46,029 nucleotides of DNA from Nocardia donostiensis (GTDB taxonomy: Bacteria; Actinomycetota; Actinomycetes; Mycobacteriales; Mycobacteriaceae): assembly GCF_002081715.1 (NCBI RefSeq), contig NZ_MUKP01000038.1, positions 1 through 46,029 of the forward strand. The letters run 5' to 3'. Shown piece by piece: positions 32,781-41,249 of the stretch. How positions within the stretch are numbered: the stretch's first letter is position 1; every line of letters begins with the position of its first letter. Made by a program: the position numbers and the translations under genes. The notes beneath the pieces were generated by a model. The model made no database searches. It was not told the DNA's origin and was given only the letters and a program-made list of their open reading frames with translations.

Positions 32781-33137
32781 ATGCCGAGCGCGATCGTGTA
32801 CCTGAAGAAAAGCCTGTGCGGGAAGCGCCAGGAGCGCCTGGAAGCCGAATGCAAACGGTTCGCCGCTGCTCACGGTTTCGCTGTCAGCCGCACCATTATC
32901 GAAACCCGTGACGACGTCCTGGCCTGGACTCTGCTCAAAGCAGCAGCTCTCGGTATCAACGGCATCGTCACCCCCACCGTCGAACACATCGACTACCGCA
33001 CCGAACCCGTCCTGCAACGCTGCGCCCTGATGATCGTGCACCCTTACGGCTGGTACCACAAGGGCAGCATCGACACCTGGATCCCGCATGTCCCAGAGGG
33101 CATGCAATGCAACCACAACCACCCTCCGATCTCGTGA
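32781..33137 (+). CDS. Hypothetical protein, distant resolvase-like fold suspected
   Basis: A 118-residue protein. The first 75 residues follow the outline of a serine-recombinase catalytic domain: a starting strand AIVYLKKS, a helix ERLEAECKRFAAAHGFAVSR, then DDVLAWTLLKAAALGINGIVTPTVEHID, similar in order to Y-x-R-x-S, the sleaQ helix and the vvvxxldR strand. The two arginines that make the recombinase active site are missing, so it is not an active enzyme of that type. The rest is rich in His, Tyr and Trp (HPYGWYHKGSIDTWIPHV) and ends in CNHNHPP. AGGGAG precedes the ATG. The resemblance is only suggestive. Confidence 0.6.
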   Translation: MPSAIVYLKKSLCGKRQERLEAECKRFAAAHGFAVSRTIIETRDDVLAWTLLKAAALGINGIVTPTVEHIDYRTEPVLQRCALMIVHPYGWYHKGSIDTWIPHVPEGMQCNHNHPPIS

Positions 33138-33259
33138 AATTCGGCGGACCGTCCATCTCTTTGCCGCCGGACGCGGGTCCACGGTCGACGGCGCCGCGAC
33201 CAGGCGTCGGTCAGGAAAATCGGTTGCCAGGGCTGTTCCCATCCGGACAGAGTTCCGCC

Positions 33260-33784
33260 GTGAACATCGACTGGAACGCCGAAATACGAGGTCAGCTCGA
33301 AACGCATTGGGCGAGGCAGTTGCGTCCTCGGCTCGAGGGACTGACCGACGAGGAGTACTTCTGGGAACCGGTGCCCGGCATGTGGAGCGTGCGTCCCGCC
33401 GGCGGCGCGTTCGTCAGTGATTTCGCGATCCCTCCACCCGAGCCCGCGCCGGTAACCACCATCGCTTGGCGGCTGGCTCATCTGGTGGTTCTGCTCGAGG
33501 GCGGCCTGCAGCGGTTCGGTCACCCGCCCGTCGACTTCACATCGTTCCCTTATGCCGGGACCGCGGAGGGGGCGCTGCGGCAGCTCGATAATGCGTACCA
33601 GGCGTGGATCGACGGCGTCCGCGATCTCGGCGTCGACGGCCTCACCGAACCCGCGGGGCCCGCGGACAGCATGCTGGCCGACTGGTCGACCGCAGGCATC
33701 GTGCTGCACACACAGCGGGAACTGCTGCATCATGGCGCGGAGATCGCCTTGCTGCGTGACCTGTATCGAGTCGGCATGCGGTGA
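33260..33784 (+). CDS. DinB-like superfamily protein
   Basis: A 174-residue helical bundle protein of the actinobacterial DinB_2 type: it opens with NIDWNAEIRGQLETHWARQL, then RLEGLTDEEYFWEPVPGMWSVR, a family hallmark, TIAWRLAHLVVLL with a conserved His, and HTQRELLHHGAEIALLRDLY with the terminal histidines. The GTG at 33260 is preferred because the conserved domain begins there; an ATG at 33107 would add 51 Pro- and Gly-rich residues and overlap the previous gene. No ribosome site is evident. Probably a thiol- or metal-dependent enzyme of unknown substrate. It is the second DinB-type gene in this window. Confidence 0.8.
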   Translation: MNIDWNAEIRGQLETHWARQLRPRLEGLTDEEYFWEPVPGMWSVRPAGGAFVSDFAIPPPEPAPVTTIAWRLAHLVVLLEGGLQRFGHPPVDFTSFPYAGTAEGALRQLDNAYQAWIDGVRDLGVDGLTEPAGPADSMLADWSTAGIVLHTQRELLHHGAEIALLRDLYRVGMR

Positions 33785-33933
33785 CATCGCCGGAGTGCCA
33801 GCGCTGCACGCCTTCAGCTTCGGCCCCGGCGGCTTCGACGTCCTGATGGCTCAGCCGCCGTGAATGCTTTAGGTGTCAGTCCGATACACGTTTCCTCAAT
33901 GGTGAAGGCGAGTGTCCTGGTGTCTCATGTCGT

Positions 33934-34278
33934 TCAGCCTCCGGTGTTGATACCGGTGGAGATCTCCACGACAACCTGCTCTTCGGTGACCTTCTGCACG
34001 GTGATGACGCGGCCTTCGCTGGACTGGGCTTCCCCGACCGGAACGGTGACTTCCTGGCCGGCCACAGACAGGGTGACGAGGTTGCCGTTGACGGCGACGA
34101 GCTTGGCTTCTACCCCGAGGACGCTTGCGGAGGCGTCGACGCCGCGGTCGAAAGTTACTGTGCAGCCGCTGAGTTCGCATTGGGTTGACGAACCAGGGCC
34201 TGAAGCGGTGCAGCCTGTCAGCGCTAGCGCGGTCGAAGCGGCGAAGGCGAACGCGGCGAGCAGGCGTCGAACGAACAT
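33934..34278 (-). CDS. Small secreted lipoprotein
   Basis: A 114-residue protein with an N-terminal signal (FVRRLLAAFAFAASTALAL) and the lipobox LTGC, so Cys is the lipidated first mature residue. The mature part is a short beta-rich domain (VLGVEAKLVAVNGNLVTLSVAGQEVTVPVGEAQ in outline), resembling small OB-like domains of DUF5666 type, but I cannot name the family with certainty. The ATG at 34278 is preferred over a GTG at 34284; a -10 box TAAACT lies six bases before the ATG on the minus strand, suggesting a leaderless message. It is a single gene. Confidence 0.75.
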   Translation of the reverse strand: MFVRRLLAAFAFAASTALALTGCTASGPGSSTQCELSGCTVTFDRGVDASASVLGVEAKLVAVNGNLVTLSVAGQEVTVPVGEAQSSEGRVITVQKVTEEQVVVEISTGINTGG

Positions 34279-34404
34279 TGGCACAGTTTATGGGGCGGCG
34301 GCGGTTTGCGTCGCTGATCCCGGCAGGAGCAGAAGGCCTGGGCCCGCTTCTCCATAGCCGTAGACCCATGCCGAGACGGGATTCGGACGCGACCGAGTAG
34401 CCAT

Positions 34405-34432
34405 GTCGTAGCGGCGTGGCAGGCGCTACGAC
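34405..34432. repeat. Perfect 9-bp inverted repeat
   Basis: GTCGTAGCG at 34405-34413 and CGCTACGAC at 34424-34432 with a ten-base loop. It lies between divergent genes and is not near any stop codon, so a terminator role is unlikely; function unknown. Confidence 0.5.
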
Positions 34433-34510
34433 GCCTTCAGCAGGCTCGATCGTGGCGCGTGCAGGGGGTGGCAAGAGTCGGCCAGGCTTGCGCCCATGTC
34501 AATATATGAC

Positions 34511-34547
34511 CTTTAAGTGCGCACGTGCGCACTTAAAGTCTTATAGT
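34511..34547 (+). promoter_or_regulatory. 28-bp perfect palindrome and -10 box before the MFS-arsR operon
   Basis: Bases 34511-34538 form a perfect palindrome with half CTTTAAGTGCGCAC; it holds two abutting copies of GTGCGCAC. A -10 box TATAGT follows at 34542-34547, so the palindrome covers the -35 region. It is the likely operator for the ArsR-type repressor at the end of the operon, acting by blocking RNA polymerase. Confidence 0.8.
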
Positions 34548-34570
34548 TGTTGGTGCTGACGAAATGAGGT

Positions 34571-35806
34571 ATGCGAGCCGTGCTGACTGTGCTGAGACAC
34601 CGGGTGTTCCGGCGTTTGTTCGCCGCGCAGGTAGTGGCGTTGGTCGGCACCGGACTGCTGACCGTGGCCTTGGGGTTGCTCGCCTACGACCTCGCAGGCA
34701 GTTCGGCCGGAGCGGTGCTGGGGACGGCGTTGGCGGTCAAAATGGTCGCCTACGTGGTCCTCGCCCCGGTCATCGCGGCGGTGACCGATCGGCTGCCGCG
34801 CCGCGCCGTGCTGGTCTCGGCCGATGCCATACGGGCCGCGGTGGCGTTGGCGCTGCCGTTCGCGACACAGGTGTGGCAGATCTATGTGCTGATCTTCCTC
34901 CTGCAGGCGGCGTCGGCGGCGTTCACTCCGGCCTTCCAGTCGGTGATCCCGTCGGTGCTGCCGGAGGAGGACGAGTACACGCGAGCGCTGTCGTTGTCGC
35001 GGCTGGCCTACGACCTGGAAGCGGTTCTTTCACCGCTGTTGGCCGCTGCACTGTTGACCGTGATCAGCTATCACTCGCTGTTCGTCGGCACGGTGGCGGG
35101 TTTCGTCGGTTCCACACTGCTCGTGATGTCCACCCCGCTGCCCGCGCTGCCACCACCGGATCGCTCGGAGCCGCTGGTGGCACGGATACTGGGCGGCACG
35201 AAAGTGATGGGTGCGCGGCCGGTGCTGCGCGGCCTGCTGGCGATGAACCTGGCGGTAGCCGCCGCGACGGCGCTGGTGCTGGTCAACACGGTGGTGTATG
35301 TGCGGGATCTGCTGGACGGCAGCGATACCGGCGTCGCGGTCGCGCTCGGCTTCTTCGGTGGCGGATCGATGCTGGTGGCGTTGCTGCTTCCGCGGCTGCT
35401 GAACGATCTGCCCGACCGGGCGCTGATGCTTACCGGCGGTGGGGTGGTCGCAGCGGGGCTGGCTGCGACCAGCGCGCTGCTGCTGGCCGAGCCGGGACAG
35501 CGCACCGGATGGGTGATGCTTGCGCTGGTGTGGACCGCGCTCGGCGTGGGGACATCCATGATCAACACCCCCTCCGCGCGATTGCTGCGCTACCAATCCG
35601 AACCGGAGGAACGCGCATCGGTATTCACCGCCCAGTTCTCGCTGTCGCACGCCTGCTTCCTGCTCACCTACCCACTGGCCGGATGGGGCGGTAATCTGGC
35701 CGGCCACGCGGGCACCGCGTCCGCGCTGACGATCCTGGCTACACTCGCAACCGTCACAGCCGCACGCATGTGGCCGGCGACCACCACGGTCACCGTGGCG
35801 ACCTGA
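34571..35806 (+). CDS. MFS transporter (ArsR-associated)
   Basis: A 411-residue 12-helix major facilitator. Helix 1 is RLFAAQVVALVGTGLLTVALGLLAYDLA; motif A appears as AVTDRLPRRAVLVSADAIRA, and FLLQAASAAFTPAFQSVIPSVL is typical of the MFS_3/enterobactin-exporter-like group. It likely exports a small toxic compound. The ATG at 34571 directly follows GAGGT; a GTG at 34580 has better ribosome-site spacing and could be the true start. The ArsR gene starts 17 bp after its stop, so this is a repressor-transporter operon controlled by the palindrome upstream. Substrate, metal or organic, cannot be told. Confidence 0.87.
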   Translation: MRAVLTVLRHRVFRRLFAAQVVALVGTGLLTVALGLLAYDLAGSSAGAVLGTALAVKMVAYVVLAPVIAAVTDRLPRRAVLVSADAIRAAVALALPFATQVWQIYVLIFLLQAASAAFTPAFQSVIPSVLPEEDEYTRALSLSRLAYDLEAVLSPLLAAALLTVISYHSLFVGTVAGFVGSTLLVMSTPLPALPPPDRSEPLVARILGGTKVMGARPVLRGLLAMNLAVAAATALVLVNTVVYVRDLLDGSDTGVAVALGFFGGGSMLVALLLPRLLNDLPDRALMLTGGGVVAAGLAATSALLLAEPGQRTGWVMLALVWTALGVGTSMINTPSARLLRYQSEPEERASVFTAQFSLSHACFLLTYPLAGWGGNLAGHAGTASALTILATLATVTAARMWPATTTVTVAT

Positions 35807-35823
35807 GGAAGGTGGTGAGGGCA

Positions 35824-36192
35824 GTGGCCGACAGTGCGACACCCGAACCGGAGCGTCCCGCCAGCCTCACCCATCCTGTTGCGCCCGACCAAGCCAGGCT
35901 CGAGGCGGCGACCAGCATGTTCCAGATGCTGTCGGACCCGACCCGCCTGCACATCCTGTGGCTGCTCACCCAGGGCGAATCCGACGTCACAGCCTTGACC
36001 GAAGCATGCGGTGCTTCCCGCACCGCGGTGAGCCAGCATCTGGCGAAACTCCGGTTCACCGGCCTGGTCGACACCCGCAGAGAGGGACGCCGAGTGATCT
36101 ACCGCCTTCGCGGCGGGCACCTCGTCCGGCTCGTGCGGGAGGGGCTCAACCATGCCGACCACCTCGTCACCGGCGAACCGCCCCACGAATAG
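35824..36192 (+). CDS. ArsR/SmtB family transcriptional repressor
   Basis: A 122-residue winged-helix repressor. FQMLSDPTRLHILWLLTQGESDVTAL is the classic ArsR helix, followed by the recognition helix CGASRTAVSQHLAKLRFTGLV and the wing TRREGRRVIYRLRGGHL. The metal site ELCVCDL is replaced here by ESDVTALTEACG, so the usual alpha-3 cysteine pair is absent apart from one Cys, and metal sensing is doubtful. GTG codons at 35812, 35815 and 35824 are possible starts; the last is listed. It should bind the 28-bp palindrome before the transporter and control both genes. Confidence 0.88.
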   Translation: MADSATPEPERPASLTHPVAPDQARLEAATSMFQMLSDPTRLHILWLLTQGESDVTALTEACGASRTAVSQHLAKLRFTGLVDTRREGRRVIYRLRGGHLVRLVREGLNHADHLVTGEPPHE

Positions 36193-36398
36193 CCCGCGGG
36201 CCGCCCCGCCGCGGCTGCCGGGAACCCTGGGCCGGTGCAGATGGGTGCGGCTGGCACCGCTCCTATCCGGTTCTCCGGCCTGCAGGCCGAAGTACTCGAA
36301 TTCGCAATGCCAGTGATTCGACAGTATCGGTAATGCCCTTGCCGCACTGGGGCGCTCGCATTCAACGGCAGGATAGTTTGGTGCCGAGAGGAGACGGT

Positions 36399-37220
36399 AT
36401 GAAGATCTTGGTCACCGGGGCGACCGGGAATATCGGACGGAAAGTCGTCGATCAACTGCTCGCCCGGGGTGCGGACGATGTGCGGGCCTTGACGAACGAT
36501 CCGGGTAAAGCCGCGCTTCCCGCGGAAGTCGAAGTGGCGCACGGGTATTTGCGGCGCCTGGACACTTTGCCTCAGGCGTTCGTGGGAGTGGAATGCCTGT
36601 ATCTGGCGCCGACGCCGGACACGGTCGGCGAGGTGCTGGAGATCGCGCGGGAAGCCGGAGCTCGGCGGGTGGTCGATCTGTCGGGAGAACCGGAGAGCTG
36701 GTGGGGCAGCGTATGCGGGGCGGTGGAGGCCAGCGGTATTGCGTGGACGCATCTATGGCCTGGGGATTTCATGGAGAACACTCTGGTCTGGAAGCGGCAG
36801 ATTCAGGAAACCGGTGCGGTGCGAGAGCCTTACCCGGAGACCGCGAGCGCGCCGATCGCGATGGACGATATCGCGTCGGTCGCGGCGGAGGCACTGCTCG
36901 ATGACAGCCATGTAGGCAAGGCGCACTGGCTGGCCGGACCTCAGGTGCTGACCCGTGCCGAACTGGCTCACACGATCGGCGCCGCGCTCGGCCGGGACGT
37001 CCCGTTCCTCACGGTATCGCCGGTGGAGGCGGTGCAGGTGTTGCAGCCGACCATGGGAGAGACCGCCGAGTGGTATGTGAACACCGTGCTCGCCGGGTTC
37101 GTCGAAAACCCCGACGTGCCGACGCGGTCGGTTGAGCAGATCACCGGCCGTCCGGCTGTCACGTTCGCGCAATGGGCTGCCGCGAATGTGACAGCATTCG
37201 ACGGTTCTGCCGCGCGGTAA
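36399..37220 (+). CDS. NmrA/NAD(P)-binding family reductase
   Basis: A 273-residue atypical SDR. MKILVTGATGNIGRKVVDQLLARG gives the TGATGxxG dinucleotide motif (in two pieces here), ALTNDPGKAALP the strand after it, and AWTHLWPGDFMENTL is the characteristic NmrA/azoreductase-like segment. AGAGGAG upstream of the ATG at 36399 is a strong ribosome site. Family members are quinone or NADP(H)-sensing reductases. It stands alone, 206 bp after the ArsR gene; that space holds no gene. Exact substrate is unknown. Confidence 0.88.
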   Translation: MKILVTGATGNIGRKVVDQLLARGADDVRALTNDPGKAALPAEVEVAHGYLRRLDTLPQAFVGVECLYLAPTPDTVGEVLEIAREAGARRVVDLSGEPESWWGSVCGAVEASGIAWTHLWPGDFMENTLVWKRQIQETGAVREPYPETASAPIAMDDIASVAAEALLDDSHVGKAHWLAGPQVLTRAELAHTIGAALGRDVPFLTVSPVEAVQVLQPTMGETAEWYVNTVLAGFVENPDVPTRSVEQITGRPAVTFAQWAAANVTAFDGSAAR

Positions 37221-37561
37221 CAAGCCGGCGGGAGATCAGGTCGCAGCGATGGTCATATGCACCCGGCGCACCGGTCGACACCTGCGAGGCGGTCGATCGC
37301 AGGACACGTAAGAACAGGCGGTTGCCGATAGGCAGACCACGCAGGACGGCCGAGGCGAGCAAGACTTCTGCAAGCGTATACGCCCGCATGACGTGACAAG
37401 TATCGCCGTCATGTCTGACCTGCTGTTTTCTTATCGCCTGGGCGGGGTAACCATGTGCATCACCCTACGTCCGAGCATCGGAGATCACCCCGCACCTAAA
37501 ATCGGACACCGGGAAGCGTCCGAGCATTCAGCTCGGCGCCGACACCAGAGAAGAGCGCAAC
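37221..37561. other. Gap without a recognised gene
   Basis: About 340 bp. Frames on both strands are open in places (for example a minus-strand frame starting MRAYTLAEVLLASAVL) but none has a ribosome site or a recognisable domain. It may contain the promoter of the small acidic protein at 37562. Confidence 0.4.
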
Positions 37562-37732
37562 ATGATCGAGTCCGAGGTATCCGAACTGCGGGAGCGTGCC
37601 GCGCACGGTGACACCGACGCCATTGCGGAACTGCTCGAATTCACCGACGAGCGCAGCGACAGCGAGGGAGTACGCCGCCTCGACATCGGCGGGGAATCGG
37701 GGTCCTACGAGCCGAGCGAGACCGGGGCGTAG
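37562..37732 (+). CDS. Small acidic hypothetical protein (56 aa)
   Basis: An ATG at 37562 opens a 56-residue frame, MIESEVSELRERAAHGDTDA and onward, ending GSYEPSETGA before TAG at 37730-37732. It is strongly acidic, with a helix pattern ELRERAAHGDTDAIAELLEF like a single Sel1/TPR-type hairpin, followed by a disordered Ser/Gly/Glu tail. AAGAG precedes the start at a workable distance. The third-position GC bias is that of a real gene. Family not recognised. Confidence 0.6.
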   Translation: MIESEVSELRERAAHGDTDAIAELLEFTDERSDSEGVRRLDIGGESGSYEPSETGA

Positions 37733-38346
37733 CCGCCGAGTGACAGGACACTGACCGAACCCTCATCTCACCGCGGCCGGGCAGTCTGTGCTGCTCATCG
37801 TGAGAAAACAAGACAGACGATGACCTCGCTGACGTCGACGCCTGGAACCTGGCTCACGGCATAGGAGATGGCGACCACCTCGGGTTCGACGGCATGATGC
37901 CGATACTCGGATGGATTTCGCCTGCCGCCTCCCACCGCCGTGGGCGAGACAGGCGGCCGATCGCCACCGGACGGCAACAGGGCCCGGTGTTGGATGTCGC
38001 CGTGCTGGAACCTTCTCGGCACTATCGGTGGCCGGATCGCCGGCGGTTGCCTGAGGAAGCCGACGCGGGCGGACCCGTGCAGTGGCACACGCCCTCGACC
38101 ATGGTGCCCTCGGCCCGCTGGTGATATCGGTGCGCCGCTACCGAAAGGTGGGCCAGCGCGCCGCCCTTTAGTTAGTGCGGTGGTGAGAGCCCACGTGGGA
38201 GGCCCGCCAGGGCCGAGCGTGCCTTGAATCGGGGTAAGACCAGGGCAGGTACCGTCAGCGATCCGTGGATCGACGACCGGTCCACAACAGTGGACACGCC
38301 CCATGCGCCGGAACAACAGACGGGGCGCGGGCGGATACGCCGTCAA
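37733..38346. other. Gap of about 610 bp without a recognised gene
   Basis: No frame has a ribosome site together with a recognisable domain. One plus-strand frame near 37810-37920 gives protein-like residues (ADVDAWNLAHGIGDGDHLGF) and a minus-strand frame gives EVVAISYAVSQVPGVDVSEV over the same bases; neither has an acceptable start. This looks like a decayed gene. Confidence 0.4.
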
Positions 38347-38352
38347 TAGGGT
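38347..38352 (+). promoter_or_regulatory. -10 box of the GT-C-like gene (leaderless)
   Basis: TAGGGT, then eight bases, then the ATG at 38361, the same spacing as at cysG, efpA, yaaA and proS. Confidence 0.6.
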
Positions 38353-38360
38353 GGGTTGAC

Positions 38361-40199
38361 ATGGATGATGTCGCGGTTGCACCGGAACCGGCTCGTGTCC
38401 AGCGCTCCGAACCCTCGGAGATGGACTCTGCCTTTGTTCGGGCAGCCGCCGGGCGGAAAGTGCTGATCGCGGCGTTATGCCTGATCGTCGCGCAGTTGGG
38501 AGTGCGCGGCTGGGTCGCGGGGAACGGGTTCTTCTACTGGGATGATCTGATCCTGGTGGGCCGGGCAGGGACGCATCCGCTGCTGTCGGGGGATCTGCTG
38601 TTGCACGACCACGATGGGCACTTCATGCCGCTGGCGTTCGCGACCGCCTGGCTGGTGACAGCGGTCGCACCGCTGGAGTGGGCCGGGCCGGTGATCTGTC
38701 TGCTGGTGTTGCAGGCGGCGGCGTCGGTCGCGGTGCTGCGGATGCTGCTCGTGCTGCTCGGAACCAGATGGGCGATCCTCGGGCCGCTGGTGTTCTATCT
38801 GTTCTCGCCGTTGACGTTGCCCGCGTTCGCGTGGTGGGCGGCCGCGTTGAACGCGCTGCCGTTGCAATTCGCGCTCGCCTGGGTGATCGCCGACGCGATG
38901 CTGCTGGTGCGCACCGGACGGCGCCGGTACGCGGTGTCCGGGATCGTGGTGACGGCGGTGGCGCTGCTGTTCTTCGAAAAAGCGATTGTTGTGCCGTTCG
39001 TGGCGTTCGCTGTGGCCGCGCTCGCTCGGTACATCGCGGGGGCATCGGTGCGTGAGGTGCTGCGGCGCGGGGCGGCGCTATGGGTCGGGGCGAGTGCGGT
39101 GCTGGCCTGCTGGCTCACCACCTATCTCCTCGTGATCGACCTCTCCGCTGTCGAAGGCAGCACCGAGCAGGTGGACAGCCTGCTGCCCAGCGCGGCGTCG
39201 GCGGGTGTGGTGACCGCGCTGCTGGGCGGGCCGTGGGCGTGGGAGCGTTGGCTGCCCGCCGCGCCGTGGGCGATACCGCCGGGCTGGGCGGTGGTGGCGG
39301 CCTGGCTCGCGCTGGCGGTGATGGTCGCGGTGACGGTCCGGCGGCGGGACCGGGTGTGGCCGGTATGGGCGGCGGCGGGCGTGTACGTGGTGGCGGTACA
39401 GGTTCCAGTGGCTTTGGCGCGCGGCGGGCCGAACACCGCGAACGAACTCATGCAGTCGTTGCGATACCTGGCCGATCTCGCGGTGGTGCTGACCGCAGCC
39501 GGTGCACTGCTGCTGGCGGCACGCCCACGATCCAGGCGTGGGCTCCCGTGGCCGCCCGGTCCGCGCACCGCGCTCATGGTGGGGGCGTTGTTCCTGGCGA
39601 GCAGTCTGTGGTCCACCTACACATTCACGCGTATCTGGTCGCAGGGCCAGACCGAGACCTACATCACCACCGCCAAGTCGGAGTTCGCCGACTGGGACGA
39701 GGCGCCCCTGCTCGAGCAGGAGGTGCCGTGGGCTGTGCTCAACCCGACGGCGTACCCGCAGAACCTCGCCAGCCACGTCCTGTCCCCGATCGCGCCGCCC
39801 GGCGCCTTCGCCGACTCCACCCCGCACCTGCGCATGATCACCGACTTCGGCCACATCGTCGACGCCCAGGTCTGGTGGAACCGAGCCATCCGCCCCGGCC
39901 CCGAACCATCCTGCGGATACCGGCTGACCGGTGCAGGCCCGGTCCGCCTCGCCCTCGACGGCCCCATGCTCGCCCACACCTGGACGGCGCAACTGAACTA
40001 TGTCGCCAGCCGGGATGGGCGGATCGCCGTCTCCTTCGTACGCGGCAAGAACGTCACCGTTCCCGTGCGCGAAGGCATGCACACCGTGTACGTCCGCATC
40101 GTGGGCAGCGGGTCTGCCCTGCAAGTCCGCTCGCACACTCCCGGCTTGGACCTGTGTATCGGATCAGGACCCGTCGGTGTCGCGTCCTACGACAATTGA
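38361..40199 (+). CDS. Large polytopic membrane protein, GT-C glycosyltransferase-like
   Basis: A 612-residue protein with about 11-12 hydrophobic segments up to residue 420 and a hydrophilic C-terminal domain of about 190 residues, probably outside. After the first helix comes YWDDLILVGRAG, an acidic DD pair in the first outer loop, the position of the catalytic acids in GT-C enzymes that use polyprenyl-phosphate sugars. The C-terminal part (CGYRLTGAGPVRLALDGPM) may be a carbohydrate-binding-like beta domain. Cell-wall arabinogalactan or lipoglycan assembly would fit an actinomycete but is not shown. The ATG at 38361 is leaderless. Confidence 0.7.
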   Translation: MDDVAVAPEPARVQRSEPSEMDSAFVRAAAGRKVLIAALCLIVAQLGVRGWVAGNGFFYWDDLILVGRAGTHPLLSGDLLLHDHDGHFMPLAFATAWLVTAVAPLEWAGPVICLLVLQAAASVAVLRMLLVLLGTRWAILGPLVFYLFSPLTLPAFAWWAAALNALPLQFALAWVIADAMLLVRTGRRRYAVSGIVVTAVALLFFEKAIVVPFVAFAVAALARYIAGASVREVLRRGAALWVGASAVLACWLTTYLLVIDLSAVEGSTEQVDSLLPSAASAGVVTALLGGPWAWERWLPAAPWAIPPGWAVVAAWLALAVMVAVTVRRRDRVWPVWAAAGVYVVAVQVPVALARGGPNTANELMQSLRYLADLAVVLTAAGALLLAARPRSRRGLPWPPGPRTALMVGALFLASSLWSTYTFTRIWSQGQTETYITTAKSEFADWDEAPLLEQEVPWAVLNPTAYPQNLASHVLSPIAPPGAFADSTPHLRMITDFGHIVDAQVWWNRAIRPGPEPSCGYRLTGAGPVRLALDGPMLAHTWTAQLNYVASRDGRIAVSFVRGKNVTVPVREGMHTVYVRIVGSGSALQVRSHTPGLDLCIGSGPVGVASYDN

Positions 40200-40379
40200 T
40201 CTCCGCCGATCGGCGTGGTATAGCCTGCATGCCGCCGTTGCTCGGACCGGCCTGCCGTGAACTCGCGGCTACGCCCGTCGAGTTCGCTACGGGCGCATAT
40301 CAGCTGGTGGGCGTTCGCTGTTTCGGGGTAAGACAGATGCTCGAGTATCCGGGTTCCGTGAGGCCGCCGGTGGGAGTGG

Positions 40380-41198
40380 TCAGCGCAGCAGTTCGGCGGT
40401 GAGACGTGCGAGCCGGTCGGCGGCGGCGGGGTCGAACGGTGCACTGTAGACGTCGATCGGGGTGTCCTGCATGTAGGCGGTGAGCGGCGCGGATGGTGGG
40501 GTGTCGAGGTGGGGCAGGATGCGGGAGAGGGCGGCCTCGACGGGCTGACCTCGTTCGCGCATACCGGCGACCAGTTGGGCGTCGGTGGGGGAGTATTCGC
40601 CGGTGAAGCCGGTGGCCGTCAGACCGGGGTGCAGCAGTAGGTAGCGGATACGGCTGTGTGGGTAGCGGCGGGTGAAGGCGACGGCGAGCAGATCGCTGAG
40701 TTTCCCGCACTGGTGCATGACCGCGTCCGGGTCGTAGGACTGCGCGAATTGCAAGTCGTCCCAACGAATCCTGCCTAGATCGCCGCCTGGCCCGGCAAGG
40801 TCGAGCAGCACGGGGGTGTCGGCACGTTCCAGCTGCGGGCGGAGACCGTGGCCGAGCAGGTATCGGCTCAGATAGAACAGCGCGAAGCCGGCTTCGAAGC
40901 CTTCAGAGGTGACATGCCGGGCCGAGCGGTAGTACCGCGCGCCCAGCACCAGCGCATCGATGACCGGATACGCGGCGAGCCGGTCGATCACCCTGCGGTT
41001 TTCGGCCACCAGACTCAAATCGGCGCGGAGGAACTCCACGCGATCGCTCGCCTCGAGTTCGGCGGCGGCATCCAGCACGGCCCGACCCTTCTGCGGATTG
41101 CTGCCGATAACGGCCACCCGGTCGCCGCGGCGCAGGTGCGTCAGCGCGAGAGCTTTGCCTATTCCGTCAGTGCCGCCGGTGATCACCACTGTTCGCAT
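40380..41198 (-). CDS. SDR family protein with altered active site
   Basis: A 272-residue short-chain dehydrogenase fold. The cofactor motif TGGTDGIG is intact at residues 7-14, and DLSLVAENRRVIDRL follows the usual pattern. The catalytic set is not intact: where Tyr-x-x-x-Lys is expected the sequence is HQCGK (His162 to Lys166), the Ser site reads LDLAGPG and the NNAG site reads VLGAR. So it binds NAD(P) but probably is not a classical dehydrogenase; a binding or altered catalytic role is possible. AAGGAG precedes the ATG at 41198. Divergent from a TetR gene with repeated half-sites between. Confidence 0.82.
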   Translation of the reverse strand: MRTVVITGGTDGIGKALALTHLRRGDRVAVIGSNPQKGRAVLDAAAELEASDRVEFLRADLSLVAENRRVIDRLAAYPVIDALVLGARYYRSARHVTSEGFEAGFALFYLSRYLLGHGLRPQLERADTPVLLDLAGPGGDLGRIRWDDLQFAQSYDPDAVMHQCGKLSDLLAVAFTRRYPHSRIRYLLLHPGLTATGFTGEYSPTDAQLVAGMRERGQPVEAALSRILPHLDTPPSAPLTAYMQDTPIDVYSAPFDPAAADRLARLTAELLR

Positions 41199-41249
41199 GG
41201 GTGCTCCTTCTCAGCCGGTCACTTGGGGCCGACTGGTCGAATCAGAAAA

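Noticed and set aside
33107..33259. Upstream ATG start for the DinB-like gene at 33260
   Set aside because: The added residues are Pro/Gly-rich and unconserved in character, and the frame would overlap the previous gene.
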